From: Imperialibacter sp040222815
GTDB taxonomy: Bacteria > Bacteroidota > Bacteroidia > Cytophagales > Cyclobacteriaceae
Assembly (NCBI RefSeq): GCF_040222815.1
Contig: NZ_JAVKCH010000040.1
Coordinates: 310,001-374,000, forward strand
DNA: 64,000 bases
Reading direction: 5' to 3'
The translations under genes were made by a program, and so were the position numbers. The notes under the pieces are model-generated. The model was not told the DNA's origin. It ran no database searches and saw only the letters and a program-made list of their open reading frames with translations. Numbering within the stretch: position 1 is the stretch's first letter; each line of letters starts with the position of its first letter. This document shows, piece after piece, positions 20,697 to 30,060 of the stretch.

Positions 20697-21926
20697 ATGA
20701 ATAAAATTTCAATTAACACCTCCGCCGCTATTCCCGCAGCATCCACCATCAACCTGAGTGCTTCCAAAAGTGAAAGTAACAGGGCCTTGATTATACAGGC
20801 ACTTTCTGATGAGAAAATTGACCTCAACAACCTTTCTGATGCCCGTGACACCCAAACGATGATGCGCTTACTGGCCTCAAAAGACAAAACGTGGGACGTG
20901 TTGGACGCTGGAACAACCATGCGATTTTTAACAGCATTCCTGGCACTAACAGGGGAAAACCAAACAATCACTGGGTCGGAGCGGATGCAACAACGGCCCA
21001 TCAAATTGCTGGTGGACGCCCTGAGAGAACTAGGAGCCAACATCGACTACCTGAAGAACGACGGCTATCCCCCGCTTAAAGTCTCAAAATTAACTCAGCA
21101 AAAAACGGACTCCCTGAAAATACAAGGCAACATCAGCAGCCAGTACATTTCAGCCTTGCTAATGATCGCCCCTATGCTACCTAACGGTCTTACCATCGAA
21201 CTGGTGGGAGATGTGTTCAGCAGACCCTACATAGAAATGACACTCGGCCTCATGCAGCAGTTTGGGGTAAAGAACGAGTGGAATGGAAATACCATCGCAA
21301 TTGCACCACAGAAATACACCGCTAATTCCTATACCATTGAGTCGGACTGGTCAGGTGCCAGCTACTGGCTAAGCATGGTATCGCTGTCTAAAAACAGCAA
21401 GGTAAACCTCACGGGGTTAAGGGAAAACTCTTACCAGGGCGACATCCGCATCAGGGAAATCATGCACGGCCTGGGGCTTACCACGAGGTTCAGCGGAGAA
21501 GAGTTTCTGATCGAGAAAAAGAACAGCGTTTCGCCAATGGTCATCGACTTTAAGACATGCCCCGATTTGGCCCAGACAGTAATGGTGGTAGCCACAGGAC
21601 TCAAAAGCCCCATTTCGATGACCGGGCTTGAAAGCCTGCGCATTAAGGAAACAGACAGGCTGGCTGCGATGCAAACTGAGTTGGCAAAGTTTGGCGCTAC
21701 ACTAGTAGAGGAAACACCCGGTTTTTGGGAATTGGAACCCCCGACCGCACTTCCTGAAGGCCCTGTAACTATTAGCACCTACGAAGACCACCGCATGGCC
21801 ATGGCCTTCGCTCCACTAGCTCAAAAAGTGCCTTTGATTATAGAAGAACCGGAGGTGGTGAATAAGTCCTACCCTGGTTTTTGGGAGGACTGCAAAAAAT
21901 ACGGACTGGACTTCAAAGAACTATAA
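20697..21926 (+). CDS. aroA: 3-phosphoshikimate 1-carboxyvinyltransferase (EPSP synthase)
   Basis: This 409-residue shikimate-pathway enzyme condenses shikimate-3-phosphate and PEP. Family blocks are SASKSESNRALIIQAL near the N-terminus, DAGTTMRFLTAFLAL (the equivalent of GNAGT), IQGNISSQYISALLM, ESDWSGASYWLSM, SLRIKETDRLAAM and TYEDHRMAMAFAPLA. It is shorter and more divergent at the N-terminus than the E. coli enzyme, as is usual for this phylum. It continues the aro cluster after the small antisense gene and precedes a GNAT gene by three bases. Confidence 0.95.
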   Translation: MNKISINTSAAIPAASTINLSASKSESNRALIIQALSDEKIDLNNLSDARDTQTMMRLLASKDKTWDVLDAGTTMRFLTAFLALTGENQTITGSERMQQRPIKLLVDALRELGANIDYLKNDGYPPLKVSKLTQQKTDSLKIQGNISSQYISALLMIAPMLPNGLTIELVGDVFSRPYIEMTLGLMQQFGVKNEWNGNTIAIAPQKYTANSYTIESDWSGASYWLSMVSLSKNSKVNLTGLRENSYQGDIRIREIMHGLGLTTRFSGEEFLIEKKNSVSPMVIDFKTCPDLAQTVMVVATGLKSPISMTGLESLRIKETDRLAAMQTELAKFGATLVEETPGFWELEPPTALPEGPVTISTYEDHRMAMAFAPLAQKVPLIIEEPEVVNKSYPGFWEDCKKYGLDFKEL

Positions 21927-21929
21927 TCC

Positions 21930-22340
21930 ATGGACATCATCTATCAGCAAGAGCAGGATTTAACCGTGAAGGACTTCACGGAGCTGCTTATTAGTTCTAC
22001 CCTCGGTGAGCGGCGTCCCGTGAACGAGCCTGAGCGCATAGAAGAGATGCTCAGGCATGCCAATCTCACCATTACCGCAAGGCACAATGGAAAACTAGTT
22101 GGGGTAAGCCGCAGCCTCACCGACTGGGTGTATGCCACCTACCTGAGCGACCTGGCGGTGCACATCGAATATCAGCATAAAGGAATTGGCAAGGAACTCA
22201 TTCGCCAGACCAAGGTGTTAGCGCCCAAGTCTAACGTGATACTGCTGTCGGCTCCGGCAGCGGTCGACTATTACCCTAAAATCGGGATGACTCACCATGC
22301 ACATGCTTTTTGGCTGAGGGATTTGAAGGAGCTGAAGTAA
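21930..22340 (+). CDS. GNAT-family N-acetyltransferase
   Basis: This 136-residue protein has the GNAT core: LVGVSRSLTDWVYATYLSDLAVHIEY (beta4) leading into YQHKGIGKELIRQT, the acetyl-CoA pyrophosphate-binding Q/RxxGxG/A loop, and later VILLSAPAAVDYYPKIGM. It lies three bases after aroA in the same direction, so it is probably co-transcribed. The substrate cannot be read from the sequence. Confidence 0.88.
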   Translation: MDIIYQQEQDLTVKDFTELLISSTLGERRPVNEPERIEEMLRHANLTITARHNGKLVGVSRSLTDWVYATYLSDLAVHIEYQHKGIGKELIRQTKVLAPKSNVILLSAPAAVDYYPKIGMTHHAHAFWLRDLKELK

Positions 22341-22358
22341 CAGAACGAAGCCAACTCC

Positions 22359-23993
22359 TCATTTTTTCACAAAGCTGGACTCCATCAACACCCATGAATG
22401 AGGATCAAGGACAATCTTTTCCGGCATTACCTCAAACGGCAATGTAAAAACATTCGTTTTTTCATTCACCTGCAAAGTATTGATCACGGGCCTGGACTGT
22501 CCCGGCAGAAAAACACCCACCTGCACGGGCATTTTGAACAAACTGCCATCCGTCTGCACCTGATCAAGTGTGATATTTACTTCCTTCGTTTTCTTATCAT
22601 AGCTCCAGGATCCCCGATAGACTAGATGGCCCGGCTGGTACAGCCATTGGTCAAAGAATTGCTTTAAATCCAGACCGGACGCTTCTTCCATCTCCCGCCT
22701 GAAGTCCGCAGTCGTCGCATTCAGGTTTTGGTATTTCTTGTAATAAGACTGAATCCCTTTCCAAAAGGCGTCTGTACCCATCACGCCTCGCAACATATGC
22801 AATATCCAGCTCCCCTTCTGATAGGTTTGCGAGCTGGTCACCTTGCTCATGTCGCTAAGGTTATCATGCACAATGCGATAGGCCGGATTTTCAGCGTAGA
22901 AGGCATCAACTCGCTTTTTGCTTGAAGCAAGACCCTCCATGAAGGCGTCGTGCCCGTACTCATGCTCGATAAATAGCAGTGTGAAATAAGTGGCAAACCC
23001 CTCACTCAACCACACATCGTCCCAATCATATTCAGTCACGGAATTGCCAAACCATTGATGCGCAATTTCATGAATGACCACATTGCGCCAGCGCTCATTC
23101 TTGTCGCCTACTACAGAGTTCTCGCTGTACAGAATGGCAGACGCCGCCTCCATTCCCCCGCTGACGCTGTTCGACTGTATGTTGGCTAATTTTTCATAGG
23201 CAAAGGGCCCAATGTAATCGCTGTAAAATGCCAACGCTTTTTTCGTAGGTTCTGCAAAGTCTTCGAATCCCGCTTCCCTGTCCTGGTAGTAAACCCATGT
23301 TTCGATCGACTTATGATCAAATTCATCCACGTATTGCATGGCAAAGCGGGCCACCCCCAGCACATACAACCACGAGGCAATCGGAACAGATTGCTTCCAA
23401 TGGGTTAACCTGCGGCCAGGTGCCACATCGGACACTTCTACCCTCAGTCCGTTTGATACCACCTGATAGTGCGCTGGAGCTGTCACAACAAACTCACATG
23501 TAGCTTTGTCGTACGGATGATCCACAACAGCCAGCCAATTCCTCCCCTTGTCAGGCCAGTTGTCGCTGAAAAAGGTTCGGTCTCCGTACTTGTTGTTGCC
23601 AATTTTTAACCCCGATGCTGGAGTGCCCACATAGGTGATGGTGTACTGCTGTCGCTCATTGGCCCTTGAGGCAAACGGCAGCTTTATCTTCAGCTCCTCA
23701 TTTTCATGAGTAAAAACCACTGCTCTCCCATTGGAAACCACGCCAGACACCCGCATTCCTTTATTTTGAAGTGCCGCACTTGCTTTCACTAAATCAAGCC
23801 TCAGCCATTCTACCCCATCGGCGAGGTACCTGACGTCTACAGTTTCTTCACATTTGATTTCGTCTGTATCGTCCGAAAGTTCAATTCGAAAAGTATAGTG
23901 AAGTACATCGATGTTGGGGTTTTTAGGATAGGTGTCTCCAAAGCACAGAGAGGAAATAAAAATGAAGGCGAAGATTAACAGAATGCTTTTCAT
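22359..23993 (-). CDS. M1-family aminopeptidase, exported
   Basis: This 544-residue zinc peptidase has a signal peptide (MKSILLIFAFIFISSLCFG). The M1 core shows NSVSGGMEAASAILY in place of the classical GAMEN exopeptidase motif. The zinc motif HEIAHQWFGNSVTEYDWDD follows, with the third ligand Glu in WLSEGFATYFTLLF. The C-terminal FDQWLYQPGHL segment is typical. It probably trims peptides in the periplasm. It is followed upstream on the same strand by an M24 peptidase, 36 bases away, suggesting a peptide-use unit. Confidence 0.93.
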   Translation of the reverse strand: MKSILLIFAFIFISSLCFGDTYPKNPNIDVLHYTFRIELSDDTDEIKCEETVDVRYLADGVEWLRLDLVKASAALQNKGMRVSGVVSNGRAVVFTHENEELKIKLPFASRANERQQYTITYVGTPASGLKIGNNKYGDRTFFSDNWPDKGRNWLAVVDHPYDKATCEFVVTAPAHYQVVSNGLRVEVSDVAPGRRLTHWKQSVPIASWLYVLGVARFAMQYVDEFDHKSIETWVYYQDREAGFEDFAEPTKKALAFYSDYIGPFAYEKLANIQSNSVSGGMEAASAILYSENSVVGDKNERWRNVVIHEIAHQWFGNSVTEYDWDDVWLSEGFATYFTLLFIEHEYGHDAFMEGLASSKKRVDAFYAENPAYRIVHDNLSDMSKVTSSQTYQKGSWILHMLRGVMGTDAFWKGIQSYYKKYQNLNATTADFRREMEEASGLDLKQFFDQWLYQPGHLVYRGSWSYDKKTKEVNITLDQVQTDGSLFKMPVQVGVFLPGQSRPVINTLQVNEKTNVFTLPFEVMPEKIVLDPHSWVLMESSFVKK

Positions 23994-24029
23994 AGGGGAT
24001 ATTTAACAGGCAATGGATATCTTGTTACG

Positions 24030-25475
24030 TTATTTCTTAAGCGGTAATTCAACTGGGGGCAGAAAGTCAATAAGCCCTTTCTCTTTAATCGTCCGTTCCA
24101 CATCTTCGATGCGGGAAGGAACAAAGTCACTCATATTTTCAACACCGGTTTCTGTGACCAGGGCCATGTCCTCAATGCGAATGTAAAGCCTCTCCTCGTC
24201 AATCCAGATCATTGGGTCGATGGTGAACACCATGCCAGGTTGGAGCGGAATGCCATGCACCCGGCCCACATCGTGTACAGCCATGCCAACAGGGTGCTGA
24301 AAATGACCCCGAAAAGTCAGCCCTTCCTGTACAGCTTTCAGGTGAGCGGGTTTTACAAATTTTTTACCGACCAGGTACTGTTTCATATCGGCAGCGGCCC
24401 CATCGAGCACATCGTTCGAGGTCACTCCCGGCTTAATGTACTTAAAAAGCGCATCCCTGTAAGCCACTATAAAGTTGTATAGCTCCTTCTGTTCCTCATT
24501 GAATTTGCCGTTGACAGGCCAAATACGAGTCACATCACTCGTGTAGTTGTTGTAGTCCGGTGCATAGTCCATGAGCACCAAGTCCCCCGCCTTCAATTCA
24601 TCGGTTTTGTGAAAATAGTGCCCCATGTAGGCATTGGTACCTCCTCCTATAATGGACGGATAACCATCGCCCTGCGCACCGTGCAGGTAGTAAACGTACT
24701 TGGCAGCGGCATCAAGCTGGTATTCGTAAACCCCGGGTTTGGTAGACTTCATTGCCTCAATAATCCCCAGACCTGCCATTTGCGTCGCCCGGCGAATTAG
24801 TTCGATTTCCTTTGGGCTTTTCACCACCCTCATAGCATCCAGCAAGGGCGACAAATCCTTTATTTCAAATTGCGGTACCCTTTCTTGTAGCTTTTGAATA
24901 AAGAGGGATTGCCTCGTCGGCTGCCCGTCCCAGGGGTCAGCAGAAGTCCTTGCCTGAGCAAAGAGCAATTCATCTCGGCTGTCGTTGCCGATTTCAGTAG
25001 GGCTGAACTCCGTGTAAAGCAAAGGGGCTGGTGGCCTGATCAAGCCGGTGCCTACTAAATCCGCCGACAAAAACTCTATGCCCTTTACCTGCTCAATGCC
25101 TGTGAGCGCTTGAACCAATGCAGCATCCTCAGCCGACAAAACTTTCCCTTGCCCCCTCTCCATGCCTTCGTCACGATGAGGAAGGTAAATGGTTGATGTC
25201 TTATTCCTTCCGTTGATCAGCAAATAGGCATGCGGAGATTCAAGCCCGGTGAGGTAGTAGTAAGTATTTGACTGCCTGAAAACGGCAAAACCAGGAATGC
25301 CTGCTGCACCCTGCACAAGGGCAATGGCATTATTGCCAATGGTTTCTATTATCTTCTCTCTTCGCTGGCCAAATTCTTCTTTTGAGAAGTCAGTTTGATA
25401 GCGGTGTTTGTCTTGAGCAAGGGACAAATGGACTAAACACAAAAGCACTGCAACATGACTGATTCTTCTTTTCAT
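24030..25475 (-). CDS. Xaa-Pro aminopeptidase (M24B), exported
   Basis: This 481-residue protein starts with a signal peptide (MKRRISHVAVLLCLVHLSLAQ). An aminopeptidase P N-terminal domain (about 30-200) precedes the pita-bread domain. Metal ligands are visible in LVLMDYAPDYNNYTSDVTR (two Asp), GHFQHPVGMAVHD (His), PGMVFTIDPMIWID (Glu region) and YIRIEDMALVTETG (Glu). It should remove N-terminal residues ahead of proline. It precedes the M1 peptidase gene on the same strand. Its promoter must share the 270-base spacer with katG. Confidence 0.93.
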   Translation of the reverse strand: MKRRISHVAVLLCLVHLSLAQDKHRYQTDFSKEEFGQRREKIIETIGNNAIALVQGAAGIPGFAVFRQSNTYYYLTGLESPHAYLLINGRNKTSTIYLPHRDEGMERGQGKVLSAEDAALVQALTGIEQVKGIEFLSADLVGTGLIRPPAPLLYTEFSPTEIGNDSRDELLFAQARTSADPWDGQPTRQSLFIQKLQERVPQFEIKDLSPLLDAMRVVKSPKEIELIRRATQMAGLGIIEAMKSTKPGVYEYQLDAAAKYVYYLHGAQGDGYPSIIGGGTNAYMGHYFHKTDELKAGDLVLMDYAPDYNNYTSDVTRIWPVNGKFNEEQKELYNFIVAYRDALFKYIKPGVTSNDVLDGAAADMKQYLVGKKFVKPAHLKAVQEGLTFRGHFQHPVGMAVHDVGRVHGIPLQPGMVFTIDPMIWIDEERLYIRIEDMALVTETGVENMSDFVPSRIEDVERTIKEKGLIDFLPPVELPLKK

Positions 25476-25650
25476 AGGATAGCTTTTTCGACGGTATTAA
25501 AGGTAATAGTTTTAATCAATTGGCCATCGCTGCCGCTACTTTACTGTCTGGTTAAGAAGTAATCAGAAGAATCTCACGCTACGGAGTTACCATGATGCCT
25601 TATTAGTCCATATTTTTAGCATTTGACGGTCTATCGGCATGGTATTAAAG

Positions 25651-25697
25651 TTATAGATTTTGACTATAACCATATAGAAAATATAGATTTATACTAT
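25651..25697 (+). promoter_or_regulatory. Tandem OxyR-type boxes upstream of katG
   Basis: Two ATAG-N7-CTAT palindromes sit at 25653-25667 and 25683-25697, exactly 30 bases apart. The first extends to TTATAGATTTTGACTATAA. ATAG-N7-CTAT is the half-operator pattern of OxyR. A weaker third match (GTAG-N7-TATC) falls near 25711, about 30 bases further on, overlapping the probable -7 box. The position upstream of a catalase gene supports peroxide control. No oxyR gene is in the window. Confidence 0.65.
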
Positions 25698-25711
25698 CGA
25701 TCAGAATATTG

Positions 25712-25719
25712 TAGATTTG
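25712..25719 (+). promoter_or_regulatory. Probable katG -7 element
   Basis: TAGATTTG matches the Bacteroidota -7 consensus TAnnTTTG, 27 bases before the katG ATG. The -33 position overlaps the second OxyR-type box and is only weakly TTG-like, as expected for a promoter that needs an activator. Confidence 0.5.
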
Positions 25720-25746
25720 AATATCGAACAAAATAAATCTATAACT

Positions 25747-27957
25747 ATGGAAAATAAAACACACGCAGGAGGCGCCTACGATGTAAACGGAGCGGAAATG
25801 TGCCCGTTTCTGAATGGCGAACTCAATCAAACCGCAGGTGGTGGCACGTCCAACCGTGACTGGTGGCCTAATCAACTGAAAGTTAACATTCTTCGCCAGC
25901 ATTCTTCCCTGTCTGATCCGATGGGAGAAAGCTTCAACTACGCTGAGGAGTTCAAGAGCCTCGACCTAAAGGCTTTAAAGAAGGACCTCACTGCCCTGAT
26001 GACCGACTCACAAGACTGGTGGCCAGCCGACTTTGGTCATTACGGTGGTTTGTTCATTCGTATGGCGTGGCACAGTGCCGGCACATACCGTATTGCCGAT
26101 GGGCGTGGTGGTGCGGGAGGAGGGCAGCAAAGATTTGCTCCTCTTAATAGCTGGCCCGACAATACCAGCCTCGACAAGGCCCGCAGACTTCTTTGGCCAA
26201 TCAAGCAAAAGTATGGACGCAAAATCTCATGGGCTGACCTGATGGTTTTAACCGGCAACGTGGCACTGGAATCAATGGGCTTCAAAACCTTTGGCTTTGC
26301 CGGTGGTCGTGCCGACGTTTGGGAACCAGAGTTGGACGTATACTGGGGTGCTGAAGACACATGGCTAGGTGACAAGCGCTACTCAGGCGAGAGGGACCTT
26401 GAAAACCCACTGGCTGCAGTGCAGATGGGCCTGATTTACGTAAACCCTGAAGGGCCAAACGGCAAGCCTGATCCTCTTGCAGCTGCCAAAGATATCCGTG
26501 AGACGTTCGGTCGAATGGCAATGAATGACTACGAAACTGTGGCCCTGATTGCGGGTGGCCACACGTTTGGTAAAACCCATGGCGCAGGCGATGCAGCAAA
26601 CGTTGGCCCTGAGCCTGAAGCTGCTGGTATCGAAGAGCAAGGTCTTGGCTGGAGAAGCAGCTACGGCTCAGGTATAGCCGGTGACGCAATTACCAGTGGT
26701 TTGGAAGTGATCTGGACAACCACGCCAACCAAGTGGAGCAATAACTTCTTCGAGAACTTGTTTGGCTACGAATGGGAATTGACCAAGAGCCCGGCAGGTG
26801 CGAACCAGTGGAAGCCAAAGGGTGACGCAGGTGCAGGTACAGTACCCGATCCTTTCGATCCATCGAAGCGCAGGTCACCATCCATGCTTACCACCGACCT
26901 GGCACTAAGGGTAGATCCTGCCTACGAAAAGATTTCAAGGAACTTCCTTGAGAACCCTGATGAATTCGCAGATGCTTTTGCCAAAGCATGGTTCAAACTT
27001 ACTCACCGTGACATGGGCCCTCGTGCCCGTTACCTAGGCCCTGAAGTGCCAAAAGAAGAGCTGATCTGGCAGGACCCGATCCCGGCTGCGACACACAAAC
27101 TAGACGATAAAGACATTGCTGCGCTGAAAGCCAAAGTACTTGCTTCAGGACTATCGGCATCAGAGCTAGTATCCACTGCCTGGGCCTCTGCTTCTACCTT
27201 CCGTGGCTCCGATAAGCGTGGTGGTGCGAATGGTGCACGCATTCGCCTGGCACCGCAGAAGAACTGGAAAGTAAACAATCCGGCTCAACTGGGTAAAGTA
27301 TTGGGTAAGCTGGAAGAAATCCAAAAGGGTTTTGGTAAGCCGGTATCATTGGCTGACCTCATTGTATTGGCGGGTTGTGCGGGTGTTGAACAAGCAGCGA
27401 AGAATGCTGGGCAGGCTGTCACTGTTCCCTTCACGCCAGGACGTGCCGATGCCTCAGCTGAGCAAACTGATGTCGAATCGTTCGCCGCCCTTGAGCCACA
27501 GGCTGATGGCTTCCGCAACTACGTGAAGAAAAAATTCAGCATATCTGCCGAAGAGCTGCTGATCGACAAGGCCCAGTTGCTAACGCTGACTGCGCCAGAA
27601 ATGACTGTGCTGATAGGTGGCATGCGTGTGCTTGGCACCAACTTCGACGGGTCCAAGCATGGAGTGTTTACCAATCGTGTCGGTTCATTGAGCAACGACT
27701 TCTTTGTGAACCTGCTCGACATGAGCACTACATGGAAAGCTGTTTCGGCGGATGGGGACCTATTCGAAGGACATGACGCTAAGACTGGCAAAGTAAAATA
27801 TACAGCCACTCGTGCCGACTTGATCTTTGGCTCCAACTCTGAGCTTCGTGCCCTGGCTGAAGTATATGGCTGCGGCGACTCTCAGCAGAAGTTCATCAAG
27901 GACTTTGTGAAAGCCTGGGACAAGGTGATGAACCTTGATCGCTTTGATCTGGCCTAA
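25747..27957 (+). CDS. katG: Catalase-peroxidase
   Basis: This 736-residue haem enzyme removes hydrogen peroxide. The distal site is IRMAWHSAGTYR (Arg105, Trp108, His109). The proximal His272 lies in AGGHTFGKTHGAG. The cross-linked triad needed for catalase activity is intact as Trp108, Tyr231 (LIYVNPEGP) and Met257 (RMAMND). The duplicated, haem-free C-terminal domain runs from about 440. I chose the ATG at 25747; a TTG at 25717 would overlap the promoter. OxyR-type boxes lie upstream and an intrinsic terminator follows. Confidence 0.97.
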   Translation: MENKTHAGGAYDVNGAEMCPFLNGELNQTAGGGTSNRDWWPNQLKVNILRQHSSLSDPMGESFNYAEEFKSLDLKALKKDLTALMTDSQDWWPADFGHYGGLFIRMAWHSAGTYRIADGRGGAGGGQQRFAPLNSWPDNTSLDKARRLLWPIKQKYGRKISWADLMVLTGNVALESMGFKTFGFAGGRADVWEPELDVYWGAEDTWLGDKRYSGERDLENPLAAVQMGLIYVNPEGPNGKPDPLAAAKDIRETFGRMAMNDYETVALIAGGHTFGKTHGAGDAANVGPEPEAAGIEEQGLGWRSSYGSGIAGDAITSGLEVIWTTTPTKWSNNFFENLFGYEWELTKSPAGANQWKPKGDAGAGTVPDPFDPSKRRSPSMLTTDLALRVDPAYEKISRNFLENPDEFADAFAKAWFKLTHRDMGPRARYLGPEVPKEELIWQDPIPAATHKLDDKDIAALKAKVLASGLSASELVSTAWASASTFRGSDKRGGANGARIRLAPQKNWKVNNPAQLGKVLGKLEEIQKGFGKPVSLADLIVLAGCAGVEQAAKNAGQAVTVPFTPGRADASAEQTDVESFAALEPQADGFRNYVKKKFSISAEELLIDKAQLLTLTAPEMTVLIGGMRVLGTNFDGSKHGVFTNRVGSLSNDFFVNLLDMSTTWKAVSADGDLFEGHDAKTGKVKYTATRADLIFGSNSELRALAEVYGCGDSQQKFIKDFVKAWDKVMNLDRFDLA

Positions 27958-27979
27958 TTATAGTATAACCGTTTGAAGT

Positions 27980-28011
27980 AAAAGGTGGTCTGGAAACAGG
28001 CCACCTTTTTT
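27980..28011 (+). terminator. katG intrinsic terminator
   Basis: AAAGGTGG at 27981-27988 pairs with CCACCTTT at 28001-28008 and is followed by a T-run, 24 bases after the katG stop. Confidence 0.8.
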
Positions 28012-28086
28012 ACTGGCCCACCTATTTTTCGCACACTGAATTCTTCCCTCACAGGTCTTATAAGGACATCAGCACGCAATTAGGGG

Positions 28087-29316
28087 CTATCTATTCATTG
28101 GCAATGTAAATTTGAAATCACTTCCATCTCCCTCCCGGCTTTCAAGCCAAATATCGCCGCCGAGCTTTTTTACAAATTCCTTACAAAGGGCTAACCCTAA
28201 GCCAGAACCTTTTTCGTTTGCAGTGCCCAACGAAGATGTGTTTGCAGACATCTCGAACAACTTCTTACTAACTTCCGCATTTATCCCAAGTCCATTGTCA
28301 GCCACAGAAAATTGAACCTTGTTTTTCTCCAAGACAACCGATACGATGATGCTGCCTCCGGATTTGGTAAACTTGATAGCATTAGAAATAAGGTTTCTCA
28401 ATATGGTTTTCAACATCCTTTCATCGGTATAGACTTCAATTTCCTCTGATGCTGTCTGACGCAGAGATATGTTTTTCGCTTTCGCTATCGGACTTGACAG
28501 CTCAAATACCTCACGAATAACAGACGGCAAGTCTATTCTTTCTGGTTTATAACTGATCTCTCCAGTTTGCGATTTTGCCCAATTCAGTAAGTTATCCAGT
28601 AAGGTCAGTGTGTTTTTAACCGAGGCGACTACGAGCGCCAAATACTCCTCAGATTTTGCTGTTTTAGATTTTTTTACCGATTCGATCAACAGTTCTGAAA
28701 GCCCTAAAATATTATTTAACGGGGCTCTTAAATCATGGCCCATTATAGAAAAAAGTTTGTCTTTGGTAGCATTCAGTTCTCTTAATTGCATTTCACTTTT
28801 CTTTAGTGCTTGCTCGGCTTTTTTACTAGCAGTGATGTCCCGAACTACACCAACAAGAAATCTTTTTCCGCTGGCATCAACATAGCGTGACTTTCTGGTG
28901 GAAATGATCATCGTCTCGGCTCCCCTCAGTGTAAGTGTTTCTTCATTTATGTTTTCCTTTCCATCAGCAAGAACCTGTCTGTCAATTTTCAAAAAACTCT
29001 CCCGCTCATCAGGAGGAACATGTTCGGCAAGGGTGTTACCCATAATTTCTTCACGAGGAAGTCCAAACATTTCACAAAAGGCGTCATTAACCAGCACCAA
29101 CCTACTTTGATCATCCTTTACAAATACGGAGTCACCCATGTTGTCAAGGATAGTACGGATGTAAGCATCAGCCACACTATTTCGCTCTACTAAAGATTCT
29201 TTTTGTCTTTTTTTCTGCTGGTTTTGAGGCGAAAGCTGCAATCGCAAAATTTCATTTTGCCTTTTAAGTTCAGCAACCTGGTTTTCCAGTTCCAAGCGGG
29301 TTGGTTTGTCGGTCAT
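28087..29316 (-). CDS. PAS-domain sensor histidine kinase
   Basis: This 409-residue protein has no membrane segment. A short coiled coil (about 8-45) leads into a PAS domain (about 52-168; DNMGDSVFVKDDQSRLVLVNDAF). Next is a HisKA domain with phospho-acceptor His194 in FSIMGHDLRAPLNNILG, then a GHKL ATPase domain (about 295-409) with NLISNAIKFT, VADNGLGI and GSGLGLALCKEF. I took the ATG at 29316; a GTG nine codons upstream is possible. No response regulator is adjacent, so it is an orphan soluble kinase. It converges on katG. Confidence 0.92.
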   Translation of the reverse strand: MTDKPTRLELENQVAELKRQNEILRLQLSPQNQQKKRQKESLVERNSVADAYIRTILDNMGDSVFVKDDQSRLVLVNDAFCEMFGLPREEIMGNTLAEHVPPDERESFLKIDRQVLADGKENINEETLTLRGAETMIISTRKSRYVDASGKRFLVGVVRDITASKKAEQALKKSEMQLRELNATKDKLFSIMGHDLRAPLNNILGLSELLIESVKKSKTAKSEEYLALVVASVKNTLTLLDNLLNWAKSQTGEISYKPERIDLPSVIREVFELSSPIAKAKNISLRQTASEEIEVYTDERMLKTILRNLISNAIKFTKSGGSIIVSVVLEKNKVQFSVADNGLGINAEVSKKLFEMSANTSSLGTANEKGSGLGLALCKEFVKKLGGDIWLESREGDGSDFKFTLPMNR

Positions 29317-29562
29317 TTTTTGGGTGGCAGCAGGTGGCAACACAAATGCAATTTTTCATCCTTCACACAGCTGAACTGCTCTTGTTAGCCTCATAGCAAA
29401 TTAACTCTTGTGGCGGAGATTCCAAGCTTCATGACCTATTTCGTACTCAATGCACGTTGGTCATTACGGTCTTTATGAGCACTATGGGACAAGGTAGTGC
29501 ACACTAACTGCTTCGATTTGGCGCTACCAGGCGGTCGAAAGGCTAAACATGGCTATCAAAGT
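29317..29562. other. Spacer without recognisable gene
   Basis: From the kinase start to the hairpin at 29563 I find no supported gene, promoter motif or repeat. Confidence 0.5.
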
Positions 29563-29596
29563 AAAAAAGGTGGCCTGAAACAGACTACCCTTTTTT
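29563..29596 (-). terminator. Bidirectional hairpin after the broken lipoprotein gene
   Basis: A run of six A (29563-29568), an imperfect GG-rich/CC-rich stem and a run of six T (29591-29596) form a terminator readable on both strands. It lies about 90 bases after the stop of the pseudogene and resembles the katG terminator in its GGTGG...CCTG core. Confidence 0.55.
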
Positions 29597-29757
29597 GTTT
29601 ATAGCACGGTCATGAGTGATTCAAATGAGCACTTCTTGCGCACTGCCTCACCCAACAAAAAGTCTTTCTCAGATACCTGTCAACGGAATTACTCTGCCCC
29701 TGCCGTCTCAGTGTTTACAACTGGCCAAACACCCGGTGACGGCACGCTCACTCCTTT

Positions 29758-29908
29758 GGTTTCTCCTCCAATGCTATTAAGTTAAGAGCATTTTACCCTT
29801 AATCCCTAAAGGGCTCTGCTAATGACAATTCACTCGCCCTTCAGGGTCAGGGGTAAAAATAGAATTGGTACAAGGAACCTCTTAACTTAATAGCATTGGT
29901 TTCTCCTC
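29758..29908. mobile_element. MITE-like element, copy 1, with target duplication
   Basis: Perfect 20-base terminal inverted repeats (CAATGCTATTAAGTTAAGAG) lie at 29769-29788 and 29879-29898, giving an element of about 130 bases with no coding capacity. The target duplication GTTTCTCCTC (10 bases) flanks it at 29759-29768 and 29899-29908. Removing the element and one duplicate restores the reading frame of the lipoprotein gene, which confirms the insertion. A related copy lies at 42986-43113. A 10-base duplication with ~20-base ends would suit mobilisation by an IS4-type transposase, which is inference. Confidence 0.85.
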
Positions 29909-30060
29909 GCTGGGTATCTTGACCGAAGTAGTGCAATGCCCATCCCTTGTAAGTAAGCTGGCTTTCACCAAAAACGTCGATTGAACCAAAATCGCTTTTG
30001 CTGGCAGCAGAAACAACAGCTTTAAGTTCTTTGGCATACACGGGCCAAATGGTATTGTTA

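Noticed and set aside
26617..26670. The segment before GLGW in KatG has Gln where some homologues have Met, which could look like loss of the Trp-Tyr-Met cross-link
   Set aside because: Counting back from the TSG segment shows the cross-link methionine is in RMAMND (Met257 here), which is intact; the Gln position is a different, variable site.
29847..30041. A 64-residue minus-strand frame as a stand-alone gene
   Set aside because: Its start is internal to the broken lipoprotein gene and its last residues come from the inserted element.
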